From the NCBI GenBank assembly GCA_037176725.1, contig JAZBRS010000075.1, positions 73,472,001 through 73,536,000 on the forward strand: a DNA stretch of 64,000 nt, in the 5' to 3' direction. The number at the start of each line of letters is the position of its first letter. Within the stretch, counting starts at the first letter, position 1. This stretch comes from Posidonia oceanica (taxonomy: Eukaryota; Streptophyta; Magnoliopsida; Alismatales; Posidoniaceae). A program made the position numbers and the translations under genes. Shown piece after piece: positions 46,093 to 58,930 of this stretch. The notes beneath the pieces were generated by a model. That model searched no databases. It was not told where the DNA came from and was given only the letters and a program-made list of their open reading frames with translations.

Positions 46093-48072
46093 TTGGAAAA
46101 CATAGGAAGCCATGATTACATCCCAATCCAGGAGTCAGACCAGCCTCAACATCAAGACACCCCTACACAATCCACTGGCACAAAAAAACCTAGGAAATAG
46201 AGTTCATGAGTTTGGGAACATGTTACCATACACCTTACAGATGAAAGTAGATGCTATTGTAATTATTGTAGTTCGGGATATACTTATCCTAGAAGTGGGG
46301 GTGTAAGTTACATAACTAGGCATTTACAAAAATGTATAGCTGCACATAATAAAGAAGAAAATACAGATTTAAGACAATTTAAATTACACATAAGTTCAAG
46401 TGGTTTAGTAAATTGGAAATATAATGCAGAAGAAACAAAAGAACGTTTAACAAAATATATAGTACAAGATGAACAACCATTTTCATTATCAAAAAATAAA
46501 AAATTTGAATCTTGTGTACACTACAAAAAATATTATTCATAAAATATTTAAAAAAGATAAACAAAATATAATGAGAATATTTTTTAGTTTATTATGTAAA
46601 GTATCATTAACTTGTGATGTTTGGACAGGTCCTAATAATTTTCCTTATCTCTGTTTAACTGCACATTGGATAGGCATAGAGTGGAATTTACAAAAAAGAT
46701 TAATATCTTTTAGAGTATTTGATCATCCACGTACTGGTAAGGCTATAGCTAATATGTTAGAAGAAATTACTAAGGAATTTCATTTATATTATAAAATTAA
46801 TACAATATCTTTTGATAATACTTCTAATAATAATGTTGCCATAGATTTATTAAAAAGAAATGTAAAACCAATATTAAATGGTGAAATCTTTCAATGTAGG
46901 TATTGTTGTGACATATTAAATTTAATTGTACAAGATAGTATAAATTGCATTAGACCTTATATAGAAAGTATAAGAACAGCTATTTTATTTATTCAAACAT
47001 CACCTATAAGATATCAAGAATTTAGACATTTATGTGCAGAAAATGGTTTAAAACTTAGAAAATTTAAATTAGATGTTCAATATAGATGGAACTCAACTTA
47101 TGATATGTTAAGTTTAAGTTTACCTTATAGCCACTTAATTACAGCATTTTATAATGCAAAATCTAATTATATGTTAAATGATGAAGATTGGCAAAATTCT
47201 CAAATAATTCATACTTTTTTAAAACCTTTTTATAATACTACTAAACAATTATCTAGTCAATATTATCCTACTAGTAATTTAGTTTTAATTAATTTATTTA
47301 ATATTACCAATATTTTTCAGCAATATAAAGAAGTGCAAAGTTTTGTAAACATTATTCAAGTAATGCAATATAAATATAATAGTTATTGGGATGATCCTCC
47401 AAAGTGAGCATGTTAAGCAATAATTATGGATCCTAAGCATAGACTTGTTAATTGTATAATACTTATAGATGATATTTTTAGTAACATGAATAAAAGTAAC
47501 TTAATAGAAGAATATAATAATAAAATTAAGACTACTTTATATACATTATTTGAAAAATGTGATAAAATTTGTAGTGAATGTAGTTCTAGTGCACCTAAAT
47601 GTAGTACTGTAGGACTACATACTAGTAGTAGCAATACTGATAGTTCATTTTGGAGTAAATTAAATACGAAAAATGAAAAATATGTAAAATCATTAACAAA
47701 TAATGAATTAGAAAATTATTTAGAATGTGAATTTGCATTTAGTAAATCAGAAATGGATAACTTAGATATATTAAAGTGGTGGTCTAATACCGCAATTAGG
47801 TTTCCTATAGTTTCTAGAATGACTAAAGATTTACTAACGATTCCGATGTCTATTGTGGCGTTAGAGTCTGCATTTTTTACAGGTAAAGAGTTTTAAGTGA
47901 TATAAGATGTAGATTATCAGAAAAGTCTGTAGGAACCTCCGTGTGTTTGAAGGACTGGTACGATGCGGTCGATCGTCTTCAAAGACTCAACTTAAACAGT
48001 GATACTGAAGACGACGAGACAGCATCAACTTCAACGGACACGGGGACCAAAACGGGCTCCACACATGATTAA
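46093..48072 (+). pseudogene. hAT-2 transposase, broken
   Basis: Homologous to the hAT-1 and hAT-3 transposases. The start codon is TTG at 46093 where hAT-3 has ATG, and TAG and TGA stops occur within the first 50 codons. The longest intact part, 46469-47407 (312 codons), covers the central catalytic region (SLTCDVWTGPNNFPYLCL, RYRWNSTYDM). 47426-47896 holds the dimerisation region (DILKWWSNTAIRFPIVS) and breaks after TGKEF. Confidence 0.85.
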
Positions 48073-48340
48073 GAATTTAAGATGTAATTTTTTAAATATT
48101 TATGTAAAAAAATTGTAAAGAGATGTAAAATTTTAAATATCTTATGTAATTTTCAAATTTTTATGTATATATCAATATTTAATAAATAAAAATTTTAAAT
48201 TTTAAATTTAATTTTTTTTTTTAAAATGGATCGAACAGAGCCCGGTCCATGGCCCGGTCCAGCTGTGGGTCGTGCCAGGCCAGACAAATGCTTGATTGGG
48301 CCCGGCCTGGTCTAGCAGGCGGCCCAGCCCAGACCAAGCC

Positions 48341-51300
48341 CAGACATGTAAATCGGGCCGGGCTTGGCCCGTTTTTTTGTAGGCCCGGCTGGACTTGGTC
48401 CGGACCGGGTCGAGCTGCTACAGTAGCCGGGCTGGGCCAGGCTGGGCCCAGACTACTACAGGGCTGGCCCGGCACGGCCCACAGCCCATGGTTGGACCGG
48501 GCCAGGCCGGGCCATGGGACGGGCCGGTCCATTTTTTTTTAAAAAAATTATCTTTTTTTTATTAAATATTGATATCTAATGTACATTAAAAAATTTAAAA
48601 TTACATAAGATATTTAAAATTTTACATCTTTACAATTTTTACATAAATATTTAAAAAATTACATCTTAAGATTACATTTTAAATATTTAATCATATGTGG
48701 AGCCCATTTTGGTCCCCGTGCCGGTTGAAGTTGATGCCGTCTTGTCGTCTTCAGTATCACTTTTTAAATTGAGTCCTTGGAGACGATCAACCGCATCGTA
48801 CCAGTCCTTCAGACACACGGAGGCTTCTATAGACTTTTCTGATAATCTACATCTTCTATCACTTAAAACTCTTTTTCCTGTAGAAAATGCAGACTCCGAC
48901 GCCACAGTAGACGTCGGAATCGTTAGTAAATCTTTAGCCATTTTAGAAACTATAGGAAACCTAATTGCGGTATTAGACCACCATTTTAATATATCTAAGT
49001 TATCCATTTCTGATTCACTAAATACAAATTGACATTCTAAATAATTTTCTAATTCATTATTTGTTGACGATTTTACATATTTTTCCTTTTTCTTATTTAA
49101 TCTACTTCAAAATGAACTACCAGTGCTACTACTAGTATGTGATCCTACATTACTAGATGTAGGTGCACTAGAACTACCTTCACTACATATTTTAACATAT
49201 TTTTCAAATAATGTATATAAAGTAGTCTTAATTTTATTATTAAATTCTTCTATTAAGTCACTTTCATTCATGTTACTAAAAATATTATTTATAAGTACCA
49301 TACAATTAACTAATCTATGCCTAAGATCCATAATTATTGCTAAAGAGGCCCACATTGGTGGATCATTCCAATAACTATTATATTTGTGTTGCATTACTTG
49401 AATAATATTTACAAAACATGGTACTTCTCTATATTGCTGAAAATATTTGTAATATTACATAAATTAATTAAAACTAGATTACTAGTGGGATAATATTAAC
49501 CAGATAATTGTTTAGTAGCATTATAAAAATATTCTAAAGAGTTATGAATTATTTAAGCATTTTGCCAATCTTCATCATTTAACATATAATTAGATTTTGC
49601 ATTATAAAATGTTGTAATTATGTGGTTATAAGGTAAACTTGAACTTAACATATCATAAGTTGAGTTCCCTCTATGTTGAACATCTAATTTAAATTTTTTA
49701 GGTCTTATACCATTTTCTGAACATAAATACCTAAATTCTTGATATCTTTTAGCTGATGTTTGAATAAATAAAAGAGCTGATATTATATTTTCTATATAAG
49801 GTCTAATGCAATCTATATCATCTTGTACAATTAAGTTTATTATGTGACAACAACACCTACAATGAAAGATTTCACCATTTAATATTGGTTTTAGATTTCT
49901 TTTTAATAAATCTATGGCAATATTATTATTAGAAGCATTATCAAAAGATATTGTATTAATTTTAAAATATAAGTGAAATTCTTTAGTTATTTCTTCTAAC
50001 ATATTCGCTATAGCCTTACCAGTATGTGGATAATCAAAAGTTCTAAAAGCTATTAATCTTTTTTGTAAGGTCCACTTTATGTTTATCAAATGTGCAATTA
50101 AACATAAATATGGATAATTATTAGGGCCTGTTCAAACATCACAAGTTAATGATACTCTACATAATAAACTAAAAAATATTCTCATTAAATCTTATTTATC
50201 TTTTTTAAATGTTTTATAAATTATATTTTTTATAGTGTTTCTAGAATGACCTTGAAATTGTAGATTAAGACAATCTTGTACACAAGATTGAAATTTTTTA
50301 TTTTCTGATAAAGAAAAAGGTTGTTCATCTTGTACTATATATTTTGTAATACGTTCTTTTGCTCATTCTGCATTATATTTCCAATTAGCTAAACCACTAG
50401 AACCTAATTGTAATTTAGATTGTCTTAAGTTTGTGTTTTATTCTTTATTATGTTTAGTTAAACATTTTTGTAAATGCCTATCAATGTGACCTACACCCCC
50501 ACCCCTAGGACAAATGTATTCTAGACCATAATAATTACAAAAACATCTATTTTCATTTACAGGGTCTAATGTTACATGTTCCAAAACCCATGAATTCTGT
50601 TTCCTAGGTTTTTTAGTGCTAGTGGATTGTGTAAGGGTGTCTTGATGTTGGGGCTGGTCTAATTTCTGGGTTGAGATATAATCATGGCTTCCTATATTTT
50701 CCATTATAAAAATCTAAAGTATGAAAAAACAAATGAAAATTATGACTAGATAATTGAACAGTAGAAAAAAATAGATGTAATAACTAATTATGATTATGAA
50801 ACCCTTATTCCAAAATTCCCAAAATCCAAAAATGGAGGGAGTAGAAGTAGAGAAATTAGAGGGATTAGAAGTAGAGAATTTTTGTAGCTCCACCCTTCAA
50901 GGGAGTAGTAGCAGAGCCAGAGAAAATTTCAGCAGATCAGCAGACGGGAGATCGGATACCAGAGTGTGGGAGAATTGCCATCTTGAGGAATTATGAGAGT
51001 GGAAGTGGAAGTAGGAGGATTATGAGAGTGTTGTAAAGAGAAGAGAAGAGTGAGTTGTGTGAAAAAAATATGAAAGCATGATAAGGTATTTATAAGAAAA
51101 TAAAGATAAGAAAAGAGAAGAGAAAAGGAGAAAATAAATAAAATAAAAAATTGTGATTTAGCCGTTTGCAACGGCTGAAAAAATTTAGCCGTTGCCAACA
51201 GTTGATTTTTTATTTTTTATTTTTATTTTTTTACGGGCCGGCCTGCAATACCGTGGGCTGCTGGGCCCGGCCTGACCTGGGCCCACATCGGGCCTGGGTC

Positions 51301-51370
51301 GGGCCGGCCCACGATTTCTGTGGGCTGGGCCGAGTGGACCTGGGCCGACCCGGCCCGTTTTACATCTCTA
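48341..51370 (-). mobile_element. hAT-3: nested hAT transposon
   Basis: It starts CAGACATGTAAATCGGG and ends CCCGTTTTACATCTCTA. Target copies are ACCAAGCC (48333-48340) and ACCAAGTC (51371-51378). Size is 3030 bp. It is inserted in the 3' subterminal region of hAT-2, in the opposite orientation. Its transposase is at 48687-50704 on the minus strand. Confidence 0.9.
48687..50704 (-). pseudogene. hAT-3 transposase, broken
   Basis: An ATG start is present at 50702-50704 (MENIGSHDYI). The BED finger lies within 50438-50704, the catalytic region in 49553-50089 and the dimerisation region in 48687-49394 (DILKWWSNTAIRFPIVSKMA). Stops and frameshifts separate the blocks. Confidence 0.85.
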
Positions 51371-51441
51371 ACCAAGTCCGGCCTGGCCTAAAAAAATTCG
51401 AGCTGGACCGGCCCGACCAGTTTTACAAGTCTAGTCTTATG

Positions 51442-52658
51442 TCAACTATTCTGATTTTAACTACAAACACTAAACGAGCATGGTCAGCTATGAAGCTTGT
51501 TAAACCAGACTTCATATTAAGAAAGATGTATTTCTTCCATATTATTTGGTTGTTTATATCGAACAAGAAATTACTAAGAATGTTAGTACTAATATATTAA
51601 TTGATGGTTTTACTAATGTAATTAATGAAAGGCTCAATTTTATTGAAGATTAACGTTAGTTAAGATTTTTGGTGTTTTTTTTTGTAAATATCTATATTAG
51701 TGTATTACTAACAATTGAGTATATTTTTGGATATCTTACGAAGACTAAATTGTCTTCTTGGGATTGTTAGTTTTTGTAAATTTTTATGGTTTTTAACAAA
51801 TGTATATGTTTTTTGATACTTTACCAAAACTAAAATTGCCTTTTTAGGATTACTTTTTGTAAATATCTATGTTTTACTAGATAAATTTTTTGTAAAAGAA
51901 AGAATACCCTATTTTGCTTCTGAGAATCATTCTTATTTTTATTAAGATAGCTTTTATTATTATTATTTTTTAAATTCTATAGCTACATATATAATGCAAA
52001 TGACCGTCCCCAAGGTTCCATTTTTGACTCCGTTGTCCATCTTAAAGAGGCGCACATGACTACCAACACTTATAGTTTATTTGTAGATGTAAATTTCACT
52101 ATTGATATGTTAAATTAAGGATTTATCAAGATTGTACTACATATCAAAATTTATCATATCCTTGCGATATCATTCACTCTTGCTTTAAAAAAAAAAAAAA
52201 ACTTCTATAGCTTCAAAAATACTAAAAAAAGAACAATAGACTTTGATCACACATCCATGTAACTATCAATCTATTCTCACAACTTTATACAAGAGAGATA
52301 TGAAATCGAACTTATTAACTTGAGAATTGTGATCCATGTTTTTGAGCTTCCATTTATTAGTTGGGTGTACTACTGTCTTGCAATGGAGAAGTTCAATTAG
52401 CAATTGCATAGAGAAGATCCGGGTCCGGAAAACCAATGGATGCCATTCTCCAACTTGGAAAGTCGTGGTCATCCAAACCACACCCTTTCTACTCTCCCCA
52501 CCATCCAACACGTTGCATGGAATCACACACACGTCGGACCATGGCGCAACCACCGGCCACTTCCAACCGCCCCCCTCCCCCATTCCTTGAACACCATCCT
52601 CCTCCACTTCTACCATGCAATCCCGAAGTGACCATTGGTCTCAATCCCCACACGAACA
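51442..52658. other. Spacer between the hAT nest and the LEA relic
   Basis: Very AT-rich with simple A/T runs. The part from about 52400 on is CA/CT-rich and may be the former promoter or leader of the LEA-type gene. No gene is supported. Confidence 0.55.
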
Positions 52659-53631
52659 ATGGCGTCCCAGAAGGAACCGAAGAAGGAAGAGAAGCACCAC
52701 GACGACCAGAAGACCACCATGTTCCCCGGAGGAGATCGGCAAGTACCGTGCCACTGCGTAACAGAACTCCATCGAGGCCATCCGTGCCGCCGAGGAGTGC
52801 TACAACAAGGTCATAGAAGCCGCCGCAGCTGCCGTAATGGATACGAAAGACTCCGTCTCGCATGCCGCAGGTGCTGCCACGGCTTATGCTGCCACCAAGG
52901 GCGTCGAGGCGAAGGACAAGGCGGCACAAGGCGCTAAGGTGGTGGCTGATTATGCTGCTGAGAAAGGCAGTGCCGCGAAGGACTACGCGGTCGCTAAGGG
53001 AGTAGAGGCCAAGGATGCGGCGGCATGTGGTGCGCAGACGGCGGCCAAGTATTCGTATGTAGCGAAAGTGCGTCGGTGGCGGTGGGCAGAAGGCTGCTGA
53101 ACACACGCAAACTGCGGCGGAGAAGGTGAAAGAAGTAGCCACAAAGGCGAAGGAGGCAGCGGCGCAGGGAGCAGCGGAAGTGAAAGAGAGGAGGGTTCAT
53201 GAAGCCAGGGAATATGTCAGGACGAAAGCCTGGGGGGGTGGGGGGGTGTGTGGCGGTCGCAGGGGGCAGAAGAAGAGACGGTGAGAAGCTAGTCAGGGTG
53301 CAACCGAACATGGAACGGAACAGGTACCAATCTGCACATATGATGTCGTTTTGTTTGGAGTTGATTTGAGAAGTGAATTTTGATGTTTTGCATTTGATGG
53401 CCTGTATTCCATGGTTAACTAACTTCTTTGTTGTAGGATGCTGAAGAGAGGAGGGTTCATGAAAAGATGGGGGATCTTTCCATGGAGAAGATGAACCAGC
53501 TGAAACAGTTGCAGTACCACCAACTGGTAGAAGTGGAGGTGGAATACTGGAAGCTGTGGGAGACTGTTGTTATTGGCATTGCTCAAACAGCAAAAGAGTA
53601 TATTCTGGGACGTGATCCTGAACAGAAATAG
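52659..53631 (+). pseudogene. Decayed LEA-type (LEA_4, D-29/ECP63-like) gene
   Basis: It begins ATGGCGTCCCAGAAGGAACC (MASQKEPKKEEKHHDDQKTT). After about residue 25 the frame shifts to EEIGKYRATA, a TAA stop replaces a Gln codon, and the sequence continues NSIEAIRAAEE, VMDTKDSVSHAAGAATAYAA and TKGVEAKDKAAQGAKVVADY. A third frame then gives AAEKVKEVATKAKEAAAQGA. A second exon after an AG near 53436 reads EERRVHEKMGDLS…TAKEYILGRDPEQK and stops at 53631. The 11-residue-like Ala/Lys/Glu repeats are those of group-3 LEA proteins, which protect cells in drying seeds. At least two frameshifts and one nonsense codon show it is not functional as read. Confidence 0.75.
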
Positions 53632-53781
53632 TGGAAGTGTATGTAGTTGTCTTGGTTGTTTTGGTAACGAATATTTAATGTGCTATGTTTTGAAGTAATT
53701 TTGCTGTATAATAGACTGGTTATGTTCATTACAATGCAACTCAGATGGCTAGGACTCTATTGAAGACCTGCAAACATGCTT

Positions 53782-56449
53782 TTATCGATTTTGATTTTGT
53801 TGGTTTTGGCTCTGTAGTTGACAGGAGCTAGCCGTGTCCCTCAGCTCCTGGAATGCTCTCATGGTTTCTACATCGAACCCACCTGCAAACTGCAAATATG
53901 TAGCAAAAAAATAAACAAGGATTAGAAACCTCACTACTACCTCAGTCACGGTGAACGAAAAAAGATTAAAATGTGTGATACCTGGTGTACTCTGAATGCA
54001 AACCTAACACCTTGGAGAACAAGTTCCTCTTCCTCTGGACCTCCACCCACTGCTTCGAGTTCAGCAGAAACTCTCTTCATGGACTTCATTGCCAACTTCA
54101 CAGATGCCAGTTTGATCTGCACATGAAGCAGTCTTGTCAATACTATGTTTCTACAGTGTTAATAATTGGATCTTCCTACAGTATCTAGAGGAGAAACAAG
54201 AAAGAGAAGAAACAAACACTCAGGAACAATTAAGATTTACGTGATTCAATAAACTGACTACGTTCACGGCCGCACAAGGGTTTCTATTACTCTATGTACT
54301 GATTTACAGATTACAAAGTACTGCTCTCCTTATATAGTAGAGAACTAGAACATCAAATTAGAAAGGAAATTACACATATATCCTTAACACAGAATATTAC
54401 TCATGTATCCTTATGTATCCTTAATAAAAAGAGAGCACGCTTGGGATTCAGCATAATCAAGCTTCAATCCAACAATCAGAACCAAAGAAGATTAGTAGAT
54501 CATTTCGTGATCCTAAAATTCTTAATTACCTGAGACACCAGGCCGGTGTCCAGCATCCATTCCCATGGGATCCTAAACCCTTGGTATCTCTTCATTGCTG
54601 CCTCTCTAACACGAGAAAGGTTGTACACTCCATGCTCCAATCTATCGTTTAAACCAACAAAAACATCAGAATTAGCTACAAAATGTTAATTTGTAAAAAA
54701 ATAAGAACAACAGAAGGCAAAGATGGTAGGCATTACTTTTCTAACAACGCCTGCATCTTCTTCATGGATGCACTGCAATGCTGGTAGCCATCGTCTCGAA
54801 ACGACGATGCCTCGGACTCGAGCTTCTTGAGATCACTGTACCCAAATGCCGCCTCCCTCATTGCATCTGCCTTCCTCTCCGGCCACTCAAAATGCTTCAG
54901 AACAGCCCTCTCATCCACCTGAACAGAGAACAAAATTAACCACCAAAACACAATTAACGACTATACTAGAATCAAAGGTTGAGGTGGATGGTGGAGAGAG
55001 ATACCAAGAAGGAGAGCTCATCGTCAAGCCATTTGACAAAGGCAACAACGTCTTCAATGTTGGTGAAAGCTGCATTGTCCACTTCCTTGATCAGGAATCT
55101 GATGAACTCTCCTTGTGTTTCCACCTCTGTCTTTATCTGTAAAACAATCCCAATTAACGAAAAATTAAGACCAATGAAGACAGAATTACCGTTTTATCCT
55201 AAACTAATAATCACAGTTTGCGACTTGGTTATCTGCTTTTATGGCAATGTCGCAAATAAAGACAACAGTAGTGATGACGGGAGCTTACCGCGAGGAGATA
55301 GGTGGACCGGTTCTCGATTTCTCCGATCATGTCCTTGGCATTGGCGGTGGAGGCGGTGGCGGAACCATCCGGGACTCCGCCACTAGACTCCCGTTTGGAA
55401 TCTCTCCGCATCAACGAATGGTAGAACTCGACAACCTCCGGCACACGTCTCACTTTGGCCACCGCCGGTTTCAGCCCCCCCGCCGGTGGCGGCGGTGGTG
55501 GCGGTGGAGGCGGTCGTGACCCACTACTTGACGTCCCCGATTTCATTGGCGGCGGCGGCGGCGGCGGCGGCGGCTGTGGAACCAATGACACCGAACAAGA
55601 AGACAAAGAAGAGGCAGAACCACACGACGACGAGGAAGAAGAAGTAGAAGAGCAAGTGGGACTAGGAGGTGGCCTTGGAACTCTCGGAGCGCGAGACTTG
55701 AAAGCGGAGATCACCGACTCCGAGATTTCCAAATGTGAACCTTCTTCCATCTGATCACCAAGACAACCTTTGGTCTCCGGCACACTCGTCTCAAGCTTAG
55801 AACTCTCGGAATTCGAAGTTGGTACTTCTACTCTGGCCACCTTCTTCGAATTCTTCACTCCATGAACCTGGACCTTCCTCGTCGAAGAACACTCATCACC
55901 AACAACGAGAACATCCTTGCTCTTCTTCTCCTTGCTATTCCTCTCCACCATAGCTTTCTTCAGCTCCTCGATCTCGTCCTCCATCTCCACAATCCTCCTC
56001 TCCACCTCCCTCTCCTCCTCCTCCACCAACACCATCTCCTTAAGCTTCTCCACCTCCAAACTCAGCACCTCATTCTCCTCCTCCAACCCCGCCACCTTCC
56101 ACTTCTCCCTCTCCAGCTCCTCATTCTTCGCCGCAATCTCCTTCTCCAAAAAGGGTACTACCGCAACGGTCTCCTTGAGTATCTTGTACTCCAGCAGCTC
56201 GGTCTTGAGCCGGGCCTCTCTCTCCTGGAGCTCCTCGACGAGGCGGAGGAGGTCGGAGATGGAGTGGGTGGGGGTGAGTTTGGGCTGGACTTGGGCGGAG
56301 GACGTGCGGGGAAAGTAGCGGGAGAAGCCGGAGGCAGAGGAGGATTTGGGTTGGCTCGCGGGTGAGGAAGAGTGGTGGTGGTGGCGAGGAGTGGTGGGGG
56401 TGGTGGACCTCTGGAAGCCCATTGCTGCCTTGACCTTTCCGGCCACCAT
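53782..56449 (-). CDS. CHUP1/IPGA1-like coiled-coil, proline-rich protein
   Basis: Six minus-strand exons: 55289-56449, 55005-55136, 54737-54918, 54530-54641, 53982-54116 and 53782-53889. They join in frame to 609 residues. The start MVAGKVKAAMGF matches plant relatives; an ATG 30 bp upstream (56479) would add 10 residues. Order: a Ser/Pro-rich head, a long coiled coil (about residues 70-190, Glu/Lys-rich), a Ser-rich part, poly-Pro tracts (two runs of nine or ten), then the conserved C-terminal domain: KVRRVPEVVEFYHSLMRR, DMIGEIENRSTYLLA, KWLDDELSFL, LKHFEWPERKADAMREAAF, KLASVKLAMKSMKRVSAELE, GVRFAFRVHQFAGGFD. It most resembles Arabidopsis At4g18570. Relatives act in actin-linked chloroplast positioning (CHUP1) or microtubule-linked growth anisotropy (IPGA1). 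The head lacks the CHUP1 outer-envelope anchor, so a cytoskeletal role is the better guess. Confidence 0.9.
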
Positions 56450-57309
56450 TGGCCTGACGCCTTCAGTCAACTTTTGCAAATTATAATGAAGAAGAGACGG
56501 AGCACAGAAACCCAGGAACGGCTAATTTTAGATTGGATTCCGGGTTTGAATCACAGGAGGAGGAGGAGGAGGAGGAGGAGGAAGGAGTTTGTGGTGGTTC
56601 GAGGTTGGGGTTTTAGTAATGGTGGTTGGACAGAAGAGGACAAGAGTGGAGTTTGGAAGGTAATTTTTTTTCAATGGAATTGGAAGGTGGGAAAGTAAAA
56701 GTCAGTGAGGAGGAGAGGAAGGCTGCAACGGCTGGATCTCGAGGTGCCTGTTTTGTAGCGAAAGGGTGTGCTTTCGAGTTTACCCAGAAGGCCTTTTGGA
56801 GTGTAGTATACACATGAATCCTTGCATCGATCAATCTTAATCGTTGAATGATAATATGTAAAGGAGAGATTTTGTCAGATGATATCGCAGTCTCACTGAT
56901 TTGTCCATGGTATTGCTACTTTTGTGTTGGTATTGTTGTGTCTAGGTTCTCCTACAGTTAAATTATCTTGTGATCCATTAACTTCGTCATTTCATTGTTG
57001 GCTTGGTGTTTGATTTTGATTTTTTGATTCTAATATCTCAATTTTGTTTGGCCATTCTCTTCCAAGCTTAAATTGGTATTATTAGACTTTAGACTTTCTT
57101 TATCTTGTTATTGATCTTGTAGATCTTATGGTTGGAATATCCTTTCTTAGTTGAGATTCTTGTGATATGTACTCTGATAACATTGTGATTTTTGTTGCTT
57201 GATATTGATACTTATAGTCAAGTGTTATACTAATATATCTACTTACCGTTTGCAAAAATAGATAAGAATACCAAATAGAGTCTGGTCTCTCAGAATAAAG
57301 GAGACAATA

Positions 57310-57900
57310 AATTACAAAAGAGATATTAGACCTAGACAGACCAAAAGTCTAATAGAAGACAGCTAAAACAAATTGCAAACTTCAACAAAGAGAACCAAAA
57401 TGAGTTTGGCATCAGGAAATTAAATCTAAGAGCCCTGTGTAGCAGTATCAGAGAGGTTGGGGACACCAATAGGTGGGATCGAGACAGCTGTCCAGCAAGA
57501 GTATTATCTGTCCAACAAGCAGTTAGAGACAGAATATTACAAAAGATTGAGGAAATATTTCTAACCAAGCTCTTGAATACAACTTCATTTCTATTTAACC
57601 ACAAACATTGTAAGGCAACAAGCAGAAATGTGTTCCAACATTGCCAACTAATGTTAAATTTGAGAGTAGAGTGTAAGGAGTGAATTTATAAAATATTGAT
57701 GCTATGCAGGAGAATTGGATTTCCAAGTAAAAATTCCTAGATGTCTTTAGCAATAGAGCAATGGAGAAAAATATGCAAGGTTGTTTCTTCAGGTGCCCCA
57801 CAAATCTCACAATGGAGTGGATCCTGCTAAATTCTTTTAACTAAGTTATTTCTAGACAAAATTCTATCAAGGAACACTAACCAAGCAAAGATTTAACTAA
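57310..57900 (-). mobile_element. LINE 3' remnant (zf-RVT and start of RNase H linker)
   Basis: The minus strand gives FAWLVFLDRILSRNNLVKRI, then HCEICGAPEETTLHIFLHC (the CxxC…H…C finger found after plant LINE reverse transcriptase), then CLWLNRNEVVFKS. Frames are interrupted, and no reverse transcriptase core lies next to it. Confidence 0.65.
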
Positions 57901-58559
57901 AACTTGGGAACCTTAAATTAGTGTGTCATGGTAATCAGATTGCATTGAAGATTTGATTACATGTCACTTATTCTATAAAAATATCATCTATAAAGGTTAT
58001 TTTTCAAACAAGAAAAAAATAATAAACATGATAGCTGTATGTTATCATACAACCACATTTCCCTTCTCATGATATGTTTTCTGTTGTCCTAGTGCGGTAA
58101 TCTTACTTCGAATACTCAAGACAAGAATGTCTCACAGCCTAGCTCATCATTGCTCACACAAGGCCTACCACTTTGCCGGACCACTGTACTGTATATTGTA
58201 TTTTACATACCAAAAATTAATCCGATCTGTCAGCATAAGAGCTTTGCATGTAAAAAATATATAAGAGAAAATTTCAAATGGCCTTGACTAATATCTTGCA
58301 AATTTTGCTGTACCTCATGAACTCTTTCATATGTTACTAATTGAAGGCGGCTGCTAGATGCAGATATGTGTCACTGTGTGCCAAGTTTTCTCCTTCTGGT
58401 AAAACCCAAAAGCTACAAAAGGTTATAGGAAGTAATAAACCATGCGAGCTAAAATAATAACACACAACTATAACAGTAAAGTATTAAGTATAAATATGAA
58501 ATTTCACAAAAATTTAACTTAATTAATTATCTTTAAAAACTTCTAAAATAATTAACACA

Positions 58560-58930
58560 CAACTCATGGCCTTCAAGAAGAAAAGAGTGATGGTGGTACC
58601 ATGGTGGTCGATGGTCTTGCGGAATGGAGGGTAGACCGAAGGTGAAAGAACGACGTCCGATGAAAAGGAGTAAAGGAGTGATGGTGGTGCTGTGGTGGTC
58701 GACGGTCTGGTGGAATGGAGAGTGGACTGGAGGTTGAGGACTAGAGTTGGAAGATTGGTGTCCGACGGAGAGGAGGAAAGGAGTGATGGTGGTGGTCGGC
58801 GGCAATCTGACAAAATGGAGGGTGGATGGACAGCAACTGGAGCCTATGGAGGATCGAAGGTAGAGGACCAGCAGTGGAGCCGTGGAGGACCAGACGTAAG
58901 GAGGAATGCATGGAGGGTGGCGGAGGAGGA
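58560..58930. repeat. Imperfect GGTGGT-rich tandem repeats
   Basis: The motif TGATGGTGGT, then (C/G)TGGTGGTCGA(T/C)GGTCT…GGAATGGAG, recurs about three times with spacers of roughly 90-110 bp. Open frames across it on both strands are low-complexity and not called as genes. Confidence 0.5.

Larger units (their letters stand above)
42263..51433 (+). mobile_element. hAT-2: outer hAT transposon carrying two nested hATs
   Basis: It starts TAGAGATGTAAAATGGGTCG and ends …GACCAGTTTTACAAGTCTA, which are imperfect terminal inverted repeats. It is flanked by 8-bp target copies ATCTTATG (42255-42262) and GTCTTATG (51434-51441), 7 of 8 alike. Subterminal regions are rich in GGCCCGGCC-type words. A broken plus-strand transposase lies at 46093-48072. 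Removing hAT-1 and hAT-3 leaves an element of about 3 kb, the normal size for the family. Confidence 0.85.

Noticed and set aside
55241..56365. Plus-strand frames across the IPGA1-like gene (Leu/Ser- and Gly-rich)
   Set aside because: They are antisense shadows of the first exon's coiled-coil and poly-Pro coding sequence.
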